A stretch of 64,000 nucleotides of DNA from DAIDKA01 sp036498905 (GTDB taxonomy: Bacteria; Pseudomonadota; Gammaproteobacteria; Steroidobacterales; Steroidobacteraceae): contig DASYER010000023.1 in NCBI GenBank assembly GCA_036498905.1, forward strand, positions 124,001 through 188,000. The letters are read 5' to 3'. This document shows, piece after piece, positions 1-7,938 of the stretch. A program made the translations under genes and the position numbers. The notes below the pieces were generated by a model, which ran no database searches, was not told the origin of the DNA, and was given only the letters and a program-made list of their open reading frames with translations. The stretch's first letter is position 1. Each line of letters begins with the position of its first letter.

Positions 1-1960
1 GCATGTCGGTGCGCGCCGCTGAGTCTTCGAGTTGGTCATCGAGATCCTGATAGGTGACCAGCTCGGACTGCACGCCGGCCGCCTTGAGGGCGTCAGCCAT
101 TCGCCTGGATTCGACCACGGCGACTTCCCGGTCGGAGGTGCCGTGGAACATCAGGACCGGCTGCTTGATCTGGCTCACGTGCGTTATCGGCGACCCCTCG
201 CGCACGCTGGGTCCGTCACCAACGATGTCGGAGAGGTTATCGTAACTCGACCAGTAGCGACGCTCGTCTTTGAATGCCGCCAGATCGGTTATCGGTGCGA
301 TGGCGACGATCGCCTTGAAAACCGAAGCATCCACGGCGGCCGACTGCAGGGCGGCGTATCCCCCGTAGGACCAACCGACGATGCCGAGTTTGGATGGATC
401 CGCGATGCCTTCGGTGACCAGCCAGCGGCCGGCCGCGACGATATCACCCACTGCGATGTTCCACGACTTGAAGCCGTTCTGCTCAAACCAGTCGTCACCG
501 TAGCCGTGCGAGCCGCGATAATTTGGCTGCAGGACCACATAGCCACGCGCGGCAAAGAACTGCGCCAGCCAGTCGAAGCCCCACTCGTCCCGTCGGTTCG
601 GGTTGCCATGCGGCAGCACGATGGCCGGAAGGCCGCGCGGATTGTCGACTCCCGGGGGTAAGGTAAGGTAGCCGGGAATTTTCTGACCATCCGCGGCCGG
701 GTACTCGACGGTCTTGACGTGGGCAAGCTTGGTGTCCTCAAGCCCATCGCGTGCAACCAGGAAGGTATGCAGGGCATGCGTGCTGCGATCCAGAATGTAG
801 AAGACGCCCGGATCGATGTCACTGCGCGCGAAAATGAGCAGCTTGCTTTCATCAAGACTTGCATCGACGACCCGCAACAACGGTTTTTGCGGCAAAGCCT
901 TGTGCAGGGCAGTGAGCGTCTGCCTGACGTCATCCTGGAAATACTCCTCGTTTTCGACGTCCGTGTTGTACACAACCCCGACCACACGATCGTGCCGCCC
1001 GATGCGGATCAGGCCGCCGAGGTCGACATCGGGGCGGGAAAACACCAGTTTCTCCTGCGGCGAGTCATCCAGGCTCATCGAATACAGCGCGATGCGGCCG
1101 TCGAGCTTCTTCCAGCCATAGGCAATGTTCAGATCGTGGTCGACCGCGACCGGGAGGAATCCGGTGCGATCGATATAGTTGTAGGTGCTCAGGTGATGCC
1201 ACGTGTCGGATCCCTGCAGGCGGTACAGAAAGGTGTAGTCGCTCCGATCCGCTCCCTGCCCGAGCCGATTGCGTTCGGCGACGATGCGTACCGTGCCGTA
1301 CCCGTCGCTGATGTAGTCGTAGGCATCCTCACGCGGGGTGACGATATGTTTCACGGCCAGCGTGTTGGTATCGAGCGAGTCGACTCCCAGGCCCTTCAGG
1401 TCCTTGGCGACATGGGATTCACGGCGACTGTCGGGCAGATAGTTGCGTGCCACGAGCACCGATCCGTCCTGGCCGGGAACCCAGTCGATGACGGCGCCAT
1501 CGCGCAGCAGGTAGCCGCGGCTGTACGCATTCATCGGCGTGCTCAGCTGCTGCGACTTGGTCCCATCGGCATTGACGGCGACCATCCGGGTGATGGGCAG
1601 AAATCCATGCACCGCGCGCGGGTCGGGGACCAGACCAAACACGGTGCAAATCAGCCGCTCGTTCGAAACCCAGTTGCATTCGCGCACGCGGAAGGGCTTG
1701 CCGTCGGCGAAGAAGGCGACCTTCGGCTTGGATCCCGGCGCGAGACTCACCGTGGATGCCACCGAGCCCTGCCCCTTGTACGGGGAGACGAATGAAACGC
1801 TGCGCCCGTCCGGCGACAGCCGCAGTGCAGTGACATCCGGTCGGGCACCGAAGGCTGAGGCTGCATCGAAAGGCGCGGCGCCTTCGGCGTGCAGGTACGG
1901 CGCCCCTGCCAGCAGCGCCAGCGCGCACAGGGCGCCGGAATACGGATACATGCGCGTCAT
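1..1960 (-). CDS. S9 family peptidase (prolyl oligopeptidase-like), C-terminus cut by window edge
   Basis: Exported serine peptidase of the prolyl oligopeptidase/acylaminoacyl peptidase type. Translation from the ATG at 1960 gives an N-terminal signal peptide (hydrophobic stretch to about residue 25, cleavage near HAEG), a long beta-propeller-like region with an LSPDGRSVSFV motif, and an alpha/beta-hydrolase domain with the nucleophile in GWSYGG (near 355-372). The expected acidic residue lies in HGTSDREV. At least 653 codons are present; the frame is still open at position 1. Where relatives carry the catalytic His in a LDHQL-like motif, this protein reads LDDQL (residue 642, codon at 35-37). 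An alternative start is the ATG at 1951. It is the last gene visible in a minus-strand run with two ABC permeases and another S9 peptidase, suggesting a peptide-handling locus. Confidence 0.85.
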   Translation of the reverse strand, partial: MTRMYPYSGALCALALLAGAPYLHAEGAAPFDAASAFGARPDVTALRLSPDGRSVSFVSPYKGQGSVASTVSLAPGSKPKVAFFADGKPFRVRECNWVSNERLICTVFGLVPDPRAVHGFLPITRMVAVNADGTKSQQLSTPMNAYSRGYLLRDGAVIDWVPGQDGSVLVARNYLPDSRRESHVAKDLKGLGVDSLDTNTLAVKHIVTPREDAYDYISDGYGTVRIVAERNRLGQGADRSDYTFLYRLQGSDTWHHLSTYNYIDRTGFLPVAVDHDLNIAYGWKKLDGRIALYSMSLDDSPQEKLVFSRPDVDLGGLIRIGRHDRVVGVVYNTDVENEEYFQDDVRQTLTALHKALPQKPLLRVVDASLDESKLLIFARSDIDPGVFYILDRSTHALHTFLVARDGLEDTKLAHVKTVEYPAADGQKIPGYLTLPPGVDNPRGLPAIVLPHGNPNRRDEWGFDWLAQFFAARGYVVLQPNYRGSHGYGDDWFEQNGFKSWNIAVGDIVAAGRWLVTEGIADPSKLGIVGWSYGGYAALQSAAVDASVFKAIVAIAPITDLAAFKDERRYWSSYDNLSDIVGDGPSVREGSPITHVSQIKQPVLMFHGTSDREVAVVESRRMADALKAAGVQSELVTYQDLDDQLEDSAARTDM

Positions 1961-2107
1961 GATTCCCCCTGCATCGCATTGATCTGCAGCTGCCGTCACC
2001 CCAGCAGTGTCGGCAGCGCGATTCTTGGTTCTTGCTTAGCGCGGGAATCCTAGCAGAGCAGGGTTAGCGGTTCGATGAGGACGGCTTTTGCGTTGCAGCA
2101 ATTGGGG

Positions 2108-2123
2108 GAACACGCGCGTGTTC
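2108..2123. promoter_or_regulatory. Perfect 16-bp palindrome at the end of the permease gene
   Basis: The sequence GAACACGCGCGTGTTC reads identically on both strands. It overlaps the stop codon of the upstream permease gene and lies about 150 bp upstream of the S9 peptidase start at 1960. There is no run of T after it, so an intrinsic terminator is unlikely. A protein-binding site controlling the peptidase, or an mRNA hairpin separating expression of the two genes, are the options. Confidence 0.4.
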
Positions 2124-3270
2124 ACACGGCCCGTAGCGCATCCGTGACGGAGCGGCGCGCGGCCCGGATTGCCGGCGGCAGGCCGCCGAGCAGGGCGAGT
2201 GCAAGGGCCCAGAGTATGCCGAGTGCCACCAGGCGCGGCGAAACCGAAAGATCGAATACATTCCGGGCCTGCACGACATGCTTGTCATTGAACAGCAGCC
2301 ACGCAGCCGCGACGCCGGTCAGTGCACCGAGCAGGGCAAGGACGATCGTTTCGAGCAGGACGGACAGCGCGACCGGCAGCGGCTGGTAGCCAATCGCCCG
2401 CAGGGTCGCGAGCTCGCGGATTCGAACACTCACTGCGGCATACATCAGTTTCATCGTGCCGAACACGGCGCCGAGCGCCATCATGGCGGCCACGGCATAG
2501 GCGAGCGAGGTAAAGAAGGCGGAATTGCGGTTGGCGGTGAGCTCGATGTAGTCCGACTGCCGCCGCGCGATTTGCATGAGATCCGGATTGGCGTCGATCC
2601 AGCGCGAGAAGTTGTCAAATGCCGCGGGCGAATCGAGCTTTACCAGCACGTTGCGAAATCCATTGGTCTGACCGTCCGCAATCAGCGTATCGGTATCGCT
2701 GAGAACTTCGCTTTCAAGCATGCTGCCGTCATCCGTGAACATCCCCACGATGGGCCACGGACCGCCGGCAAGCAGCATCACATCCCCCACCTTCAACTGA
2801 AAGGTGCGCGCGGCCGTCACACCCAGGATGACTTCGTGTCGACCGGAACGATACGATCGACCCTCGATGAGTTTGAGGTGTGGGTGCAACGCGAACCCGG
2901 CGGCACCGATACCGCGCAGATTCGGTGAACCGATGGCATACACCCCGGTTGGCGGAACCCACATCTGCACCTCACCTTCGGCGAGCGGATGTCCGTCAGC
3001 GCCCTTGGCGATACCCGGGGCGTCCAGGATGGTGCTCATGAGATTGGTCGGGATGGCGAAACGCCCGGAATTCTCCGGCGGCATCACCACAGCCTGCTGC
3101 GGGTCCTCGCCGGATCGATAGGCGCGCAGCATGCCGGCCGTGACCGAGAGCATGGACAGCAGCACCCCGACCACGCATGCGACGCTGCCGATAAGCACCA
3201 GGGCTGACCATTTGCGCTGCACGATACCCAGGAAGGCCAGGCGTGTGAGCACCACGGTCTGAGTCAGCAT
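2122..3270 (-). CDS. ABC transporter permease, FtsX/MacB type
   Basis: Integral membrane protein of 382 residues. One membrane segment near the N-terminus (about residues 18-45, LVLIGSVACVVGVLLSML) is followed by a large extracytoplasmic domain and three C-terminal segments (LAYAVAAMMALGAVFGTM, LLETIVLALLGALTGVAA, LVALGILWALALALLGG). This is the FtsX arrangement found in LolCE and MacB-like exporters. The C-terminus has the family motif RELATLRAIGY after the second membrane segment. The ATG at 3270 was chosen because it sits 2 bp after the stop of the upstream permease; a longer in-frame extension to 3498 would overlap that gene. It probably pairs with the upstream permease as a heterodimer. 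No ABC ATPase or membrane-fusion protein is encoded next to it. Confidence 0.85.
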   Translation of the reverse strand: MLTQTVVLTRLAFLGIVQRKWSALVLIGSVACVVGVLLSMLSVTAGMLRAYRSGEDPQQAVVMPPENSGRFAIPTNLMSTILDAPGIAKGADGHPLAEGEVQMWVPPTGVYAIGSPNLRGIGAAGFALHPHLKLIEGRSYRSGRHEVILGVTAARTFQLKVGDVMLLAGGPWPIVGMFTDDGSMLESEVLSDTDTLIADGQTNGFRNVLVKLDSPAAFDNFSRWIDANPDLMQIARRQSDYIELTANRNSAFFTSLAYAVAAMMALGAVFGTMKLMYAAVSVRIRELATLRAIGYQPLPVALSVLLETIVLALLGALTGVAAAWLLFNDKHVVQARNVFDLSVSPRLVALGILWALALALLGGLPPAIRAARRSVTDALRAV

Positions 3271-3272
3271 GA

Positions 3273-4472
3273 TCAGCGCCCCGCCAAGGTATCTGTGACG
3301 CTCAGATGGCGCAGGCGCCGCATCGGAATCGCGGCGCCCGCAAGCGCCAGCAGCAGTGCGCAGCCCAGCGACACCGACAGTACGCTGAGTGATAACGCCG
3401 GTTTGGGCAGGGCGGCGAGGTCCGGCGGCAGATAGCGGATCGGCATGCGGGTCATGAGCACGGCGAGGCCCATGCCGATCACGGCTCCGGCCACGCACGG
3501 AACCGCGGCCTCGGCGAATACGAGCGCCATGAGCCGCGACTGGCGGTATCCCAGCGTTTTCAGAACCGCGAACTCGCCGGTCCGCTCGCGCACCGACTGT
3601 GCGATTCCGTTGCCGGTCAGCAGCAGGATCATGAAGATGCCGGCGCCGGCAATGGGCCAGGTCTTGGCAGCAACGGAAATTCCCGAATCGACTCCGTCAG
3701 CCTCGGCGATTTTGTCGGGAATGGTCAGCGTCGGGGTGCCGGAGTTGGTTGTTGCCTGATCTATTCGCACGGCGATCTGGCTTGCCTGGCTCGCATCGCG
3801 CACAGCGACGCGATATTCCCAGGCATATCCGCGCGCAGCGGCCGGCCGGGCCCGGTCCACATAGCCCAGATTTCCCAGGATCAGATAATCGTGGCCGCCG
3901 CCCTTCATGTCCGGCATCACCCCGAGTACGCGAAACGGCCACGCGGGTGCGCCATCGGCGCGTGATTCAGTGCCTGCCGGCGTCAACAGGGACGAGGTGA
4001 CGATCGGCAATGGGTCACCGGCCTTCAGTCCCAGCGACGCTGCCCGGCTGTGAGTCACGAAGACGCCGTCTGGCGTCGCGAGCAATTGCTTCCACTGCGC
4101 CGCTGTGAGCGGCAGCTCCGGCCATGCCGCGCGCATGTGTTCGTCCACGGCATACACCATCGCGCGTATGTGCGGATCGCGGTAGTAGCCGCGCACGTAG
4201 AAGACCGCACTTGCTTCCTTGACCCCGTCGATGCGCATGATTTCATCGCGCATGGCGAAGGGCAGCAGGATCCCGGTGGGGCTGGCGCTGGGGAAGCGCG
4301 CATTCACGTACAGCCGATCCAGCCTGGAGTTCTCGATCAGTAGGTCATATGTGGCATGCAGGCCGACCATAAGACCAAACAGGGCAAATGAGATCGTCAC
4401 GGCCAGCCATACCAGGATGGCTTCGGCCGGCTTGCGCCACAGGGCGGACCAGACCAGTGGCCAATACTTCAC
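3273..4472 (-). CDS. ABC transporter permease, FtsX/MacB type
   Basis: A second FtsX-type permease of 399 residues from the GTG at 4472 (VKYWPLVWSALWRKPAEA). The topology is one N-terminal membrane segment, an extracytoplasmic domain and three C-terminal segments, with the cytoplasmic coupling motif GEFAVLKTLGYRQ. The frame is open upstream to 4592, but that extension is rich in Arg and unlike the family, and the GTG gives the usual N-terminus just before the first membrane segment; no strong ribosome-binding site is visible, so the start is uncertain. The stop is 2 bp from the next permease start, so translation is probably coupled. The substrate is unknown; the flanking S9 peptidases make peptides or envelope proteins a reasonable guess only. 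Confidence 0.8.
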   Translation of the reverse strand: MKYWPLVWSALWRKPAEAILVWLAVTISFALFGLMVGLHATYDLLIENSRLDRLYVNARFPSASPTGILLPFAMRDEIMRIDGVKEASAVFYVRGYYRDPHIRAMVYAVDEHMRAAWPELPLTAAQWKQLLATPDGVFVTHSRAASLGLKAGDPLPIVTSSLLTPAGTESRADGAPAWPFRVLGVMPDMKGGGHDYLILGNLGYVDRARPAAARGYAWEYRVAVRDASQASQIAVRIDQATTNSGTPTLTIPDKIAEADGVDSGISVAAKTWPIAGAGIFMILLLTGNGIAQSVRERTGEFAVLKTLGYRQSRLMALVFAEAAVPCVAGAVIGMGLAVLMTRMPIRYLPPDLAALPKPALSLSVLSVSLGCALLLALAGAAIPMRRLRHLSVTDTLAGR

Positions 4473-4621
4473 TTGGGCCCGGTTGCCGAGCTTGCACGCG
4501 TCATCTGTTTTCTCCCCCCCAGGTCGCGTTGCTGCTCTATTTAGTGAGTCTGCGAGCCGGTCGCGGCTTCTTGGACCGCGCCGTGAAGGCAAGGTTCGCC
4601 AAACCCCAGGCTAAGCTTAAC

Positions 4622-6598
4622 TCAACGCGCGGGTGTGTCCGCTCGCGCTAGATTCTCGATTGTAAGCGGCGGCAACACATCAGCCGGGATAAAACCGAAC
4701 ACCTGACCGTAAAACGACAGCTCGGACTGCAGCGACCGGATGATGTTCTCGGGCTTGCGAAAACCATGGCCCTCGCCTGCGAATAGCATGTACGTCACGG
4801 GCGCGTGACGCGCGCGCAGCGCATTGACGATGAGTTCGGACTGATTCGGCGGCACGACAGGATCGTCGGCCCCCTGCAGGACCAGCAGCGGGACCTTGAA
4901 ACCATCCAGATGGGCCAGCGGCGAGCGACTCTCGTAGATCGCCTGGGCCTGTGGCAAAGGCCCGATCAGTGAATCCAGATAGCGGCTCTCGAACTTGTGG
5001 GTATCGCGGGCGAGCGCGGATATGTCCGAGACGCCATAGTAATCGGCGCCGGCCCGAAACACATCGCTCGTGCACAGCGCCAGCAGGACGGTATAGCCAC
5101 CTGCGCTGCCGCCGCGAATGGCCGTGCGCACCGGATCGGCCCGACCCGTGCGACTCAAATATCGGGCGGCCGCGATGACGTCGGCGACATCGGTGAGACC
5201 CCAGTTCCCCTCCAGCTCCCGGCGGTAGGCACGTCCGAACCCGGAGCTTCCCCCGTAGTTGACATCGACCACGGCAAACCCGCGGCTCGTCCAATATTGG
5301 ACCGCCGGCGAATACGCCGCGGTCGCCACTGTGGTCGGTCCGCCGTGCACGAGAGTCAGCAGCGGAGGTAGTTCGCCCGGGGGGCCGTGAAATCCCGGGT
5401 TGGTGGGTGGATAGTAAAACGCATGCGCCGTGCGGCCCTGCGTACTGGGAAAGTCGATCGGTACGGCGACCGAAACCGCAGCGGGTGAGAGCAGCGCGCG
5501 GCCGGCCTCGCGCACGGTTTCCGCCCACCCGCTGCTCACGGTGATGCGCAGAATCGATTGGGGTGAACGCGCCGAGCCGGCGACCAGCACGACATGGTCC
5601 GCATCGATGCGCGCCAACTGGTCGTAACACACATACGGCAGGTTGAGCACGCGCCCGGTATTGTGTCGCAGATCGATCACGGCGAGACGGTCGACGCCGC
5701 CCTCGCCGAGCCGGGCGACGGCGCAGCCATTGCCCAGCAGTGCATAGTTGGCCTGTCCTAGCTGCCACAGGGGTCCCGCGAATTCGGCCGCACGCGGCCA
5801 CACCGGTCGAACTGCGGTGCCATCCCAGCCATACAGGTTCCAAAACCCGCTACGGTCGGAAATGAAGTACAGCGTGCCGTCCGCGTCCCACTGCGGCTCC
5901 ATTACCGATTCGGCCGGTCCGCCGGCGACAGTGGTCAGCGCATTCACTCCGGAATCGTCGATTTGCGCGACGGTGAGCGTGGTTGCATCCCAGGGCATGT
6001 GCGGGTGGTTCCAGGCGATGAAGGCGAGTTTTCGCCCATCGGGGCTCAGGCGTGGATAAGCGACAAAATCGCTGTCGCCATACAGCACTTCTCCGGCGCC
6101 ACCGGCGGGAAGCTCAATACGTACCAGGGCATTGCGGACGTTCTGTGGATCGGTGTGATCCTCGCGGACGAAGATGAGTGCGGTCACCGGCCCGCCGTCC
6201 ACGCGCAGCGGCACCCCGTCGGAGTACCGATAGCCCTTGGGTGTCAGCGCGTGGGCCTCGGCACCGGGTTCGAGACGGTACAGACGCTGATCGATGAACT
6301 GGGTGTAATAGGCCGTATTCCCGACCATGAGATACGGTGCAGCGCCATATTCGTGCACGCGGCTGCGAACATTGCGCACTGCGGGAACCACCGCTATGGC
6401 GGTCCCGGTCGTATCGAGGTGAAACACCCCGTGGGCGCCACCCGCTGCCGGTACATTTTCGGTCCAGTACAGGCGGCCATCGACGCTGCGCAGATTCTCG
6501 AATCTGACCTGTGAGTCGGCCAGCGCCTCGGCGGTGAGCGGCGATGGCCACGCGCCGTAGGGCAGCTCGCCCGGGGATAGATTGGCGGATTCCGGCAT
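4622..6598 (-). CDS. S9 family peptidase, cytoplasmic prolyl oligopeptidase-like
   Basis: Serine peptidase of 658 residues without a signal peptide. The N-terminal half (about residues 40-390) has beta-propeller-type repeats (for example LSPDGRKLAFIAW). The C-terminal alpha/beta-hydrolase domain has the nucleophile in GGSAGGY (near residue 496), the Asp region in QGADDPVVPPNQSE and the His in GEGHGF, so the triad is complete. It resembles dipeptidyl aminopeptidase/acylaminoacyl peptidases that release residues from the N-termini of peptides. The ATG at 6598 is the first in the frame. It lies upstream of the two permeases on the same strand with a gap of about 150 bp, and may be in the same transcript. 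Confidence 0.88.
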   Translation of the reverse strand: MPESANLSPGELPYGAWPSPLTAEALADSQVRFENLRSVDGRLYWTENVPAAGGAHGVFHLDTTGTAIAVVPAVRNVRSRVHEYGAAPYLMVGNTAYYTQFIDQRLYRLEPGAEAHALTPKGYRYSDGVPLRVDGGPVTALIFVREDHTDPQNVRNALVRIELPAGGAGEVLYGDSDFVAYPRLSPDGRKLAFIAWNHPHMPWDATTLTVAQIDDSGVNALTTVAGGPAESVMEPQWDADGTLYFISDRSGFWNLYGWDGTAVRPVWPRAAEFAGPLWQLGQANYALLGNGCAVARLGEGGVDRLAVIDLRHNTGRVLNLPYVCYDQLARIDADHVVLVAGSARSPQSILRITVSSGWAETVREAGRALLSPAAVSVAVPIDFPSTQGRTAHAFYYPPTNPGFHGPPGELPPLLTLVHGGPTTVATAAYSPAVQYWTSRGFAVVDVNYGGSSGFGRAYRRELEGNWGLTDVADVIAAARYLSRTGRADPVRTAIRGGSAGGYTVLLALCTSDVFRAGADYYGVSDISALARDTHKFESRYLDSLIGPLPQAQAIYESRSPLAHLDGFKVPLLVLQGADDPVVPPNQSELIVNALRARHAPVTYMLFAGEGHGFRKPENIIRSLQSELSFYGQVFGFIPADVLPPLTIENLARADTPAR

Positions 6599-6608
6599 GG
6601 GATGAACT

Positions 6609-7004
6609 CTAGACCTCGACCTTATAATTCAAGCCAATCTCATCACCGGGTTGACCGCGAAATCCCCAGTTGTGTCGCGGTGTCTCGGTGATGGTGATCT
6701 CGACATCGGCGGGTGAAATCTGCACGGCGGCGCTGATGCGTTCGAACAGTAGCCGAATCAGCTGTTTGCGGGTCTGCACCGAACGCCCCTCAAACATGCC
6801 TATTTCAATGATGATGTACCGCTCGGTGCGCCCCTGCCCGCCGGGAATGAAGAAGTCGGCACGCTCCATGGGGAAGAAGCGGTGCGCCCTTTTGTCCGGC
6901 GGGAACTGCAAGGCATCGATCACGCAGCTGTGGATCGCATCCGACAGCCTCGCCCGGACGGGTTTCAGGTACTCCGCGAGACCATAGATCTTCACTTGCG
7001 CCAT
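6609..7004 (-). CDS. Tautomerase family protein
   Basis: Small cytoplasmic protein of 131 residues. The C-terminal part (FEGRSVQTRKQLIRLLFERI, then DVEITITETPRHNWGFRG) is the typical signature of tautomerase-superfamily proteins related to 4-oxalocrotonate tautomerase and MIF. The start at ATG 7004 (MAQVKIYGL) has GGAG upstream; the frame is open further, to 7202, but that part overlaps the divergent SDR gene and has no family resemblance. Position 2 is Ala rather than the catalytic N-terminal Pro of classical tautomerases, so tautomerase activity cannot be assumed. It is separated by 10 bp from the S9 peptidase start and is probably co-transcribed with it. Confidence 0.82.
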   Translation of the reverse strand: MAQVKIYGLAEYLKPVRARLSDAIHSCVIDALQFPPDKRAHRFFPMERADFFIPGGQGRTERYIIIEIGMFEGRSVQTRKQLIRLLFERISAAVQISPADVEITITETPRHNWGFRGQPGDEIGLNYKVEV

Positions 7005-7083
7005 TGCCGGACACTCCGTTATTCGGCCTCGATGCCGGGTCCGAAGTATTATCCAACTCTTGATGTCATTCTGGAGAGCGGTT

Positions 7084-7938
7084 ATGAAAGCGGTGTCATT
7101 CAGGGTAATCGCGGCCATTGGCCTCCTGGCGCTCACGATCGGGACCGCCGGGGCGATGGACTTGCAGCTGAAGGGCAAGACGGCCCTGATTACCGGCAGC
7201 ACCGGCGGAATCGGCTACGGCATTGCGAAAATCCTGCTGACCGAAGGCGCCGAGGTGGTCATCAACGGCCGAACCCAGGACTCCGTGGACAAGGCTGCTG
7301 CCTCGCTCAAGAAGGCGACCGGCAGGGCGCCCCTGGGCTTTGCGGGGGACATGAGCAAGCCGCAGGACATCGCGCGGCTTGGCAAGTCCTTTCCGAACGT
7401 CGACATCCTGGTCAATAACGTCGGACGCTACCTGCCACACGAGTTCACCCAGTCCACCGACCAGGACTGGTACCAGAGCTTTGATCTGAATGTCATGTCC
7501 GGCGTGCGCCTGTCGCGCATCTACCTGCCCCGCATGAAACAGCGCAACTGGGGGCGCATCATTTTCATTTCGAGTGAAAGCGCGCTGCAGATCCCGGTGG
7601 ACAGTGTGCAGTACGGCATGAGCAAGGCCGCACAGATCGCGGTGGCACGCGGGATCGCAGAGGATTGTGCGCGCACCGGTGTGACCGTCAACAGCATTCT
7701 CCCGGGACCGACCCTGGATTCTGATGATCCGCGCTCGACGGCCCGCTTTGGCGGCCGGCCGATCGCGGATGTCGAGGAGCAGCTGTTCAAGAACCAGCGC
7801 CCGACCTCGATCATCAAGCGCTTTGCACGGACCGAGGAGGTGGCCTCTCTGGTGGCCTACGTAGCGAGCCCACTGTCATCAGCTACCACCGGTGCCGCCC
7901 TGAGGGTCGACGGCGGGGTCGTGAAGAGCGCCTTCTGA
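7084..7938 (+). CDS. Short-chain dehydrogenase/reductase with apparent signal peptide
   Basis: NAD(P)-dependent oxidoreductase of the SDR family, 284 residues from the ATG at 7084. It has the cofactor motif TGSTGGIGYGIA, NNVG, the catalytic Ser in FISSESA, and YGMSK supplying Tyr and Lys, followed by a C-terminal GAALRVDGG. The first 24 residues (MKAVSFRVIAAIGLLALTIG, then TAGA) look like a Sec signal peptide placed in front of the usual SDR start MDLQLKGK. GGAG lies 8-9 bp before the ATG at 7084, whereas the internal ATG at 7156 has no convincing ribosome-binding site. If the internal start were used the enzyme would be an ordinary cytoplasmic SDR. The substrate is unknown. The 3' end overlaps the convergent MFS gene by 60 bp. 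Confidence 0.85.
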   Translation: MKAVSFRVIAAIGLLALTIGTAGAMDLQLKGKTALITGSTGGIGYGIAKILLTEGAEVVINGRTQDSVDKAAASLKKATGRAPLGFAGDMSKPQDIARLGKSFPNVDILVNNVGRYLPHEFTQSTDQDWYQSFDLNVMSGVRLSRIYLPRMKQRNWGRIIFISSESALQIPVDSVQYGMSKAAQIAVARGIAEDCARTGVTVNSILPGPTLDSDDPRSTARFGGRPIADVEEQLFKNQRPTSIIKRFARTEEVASLVAYVASPLSSATTGAALRVDGGVVKSAF

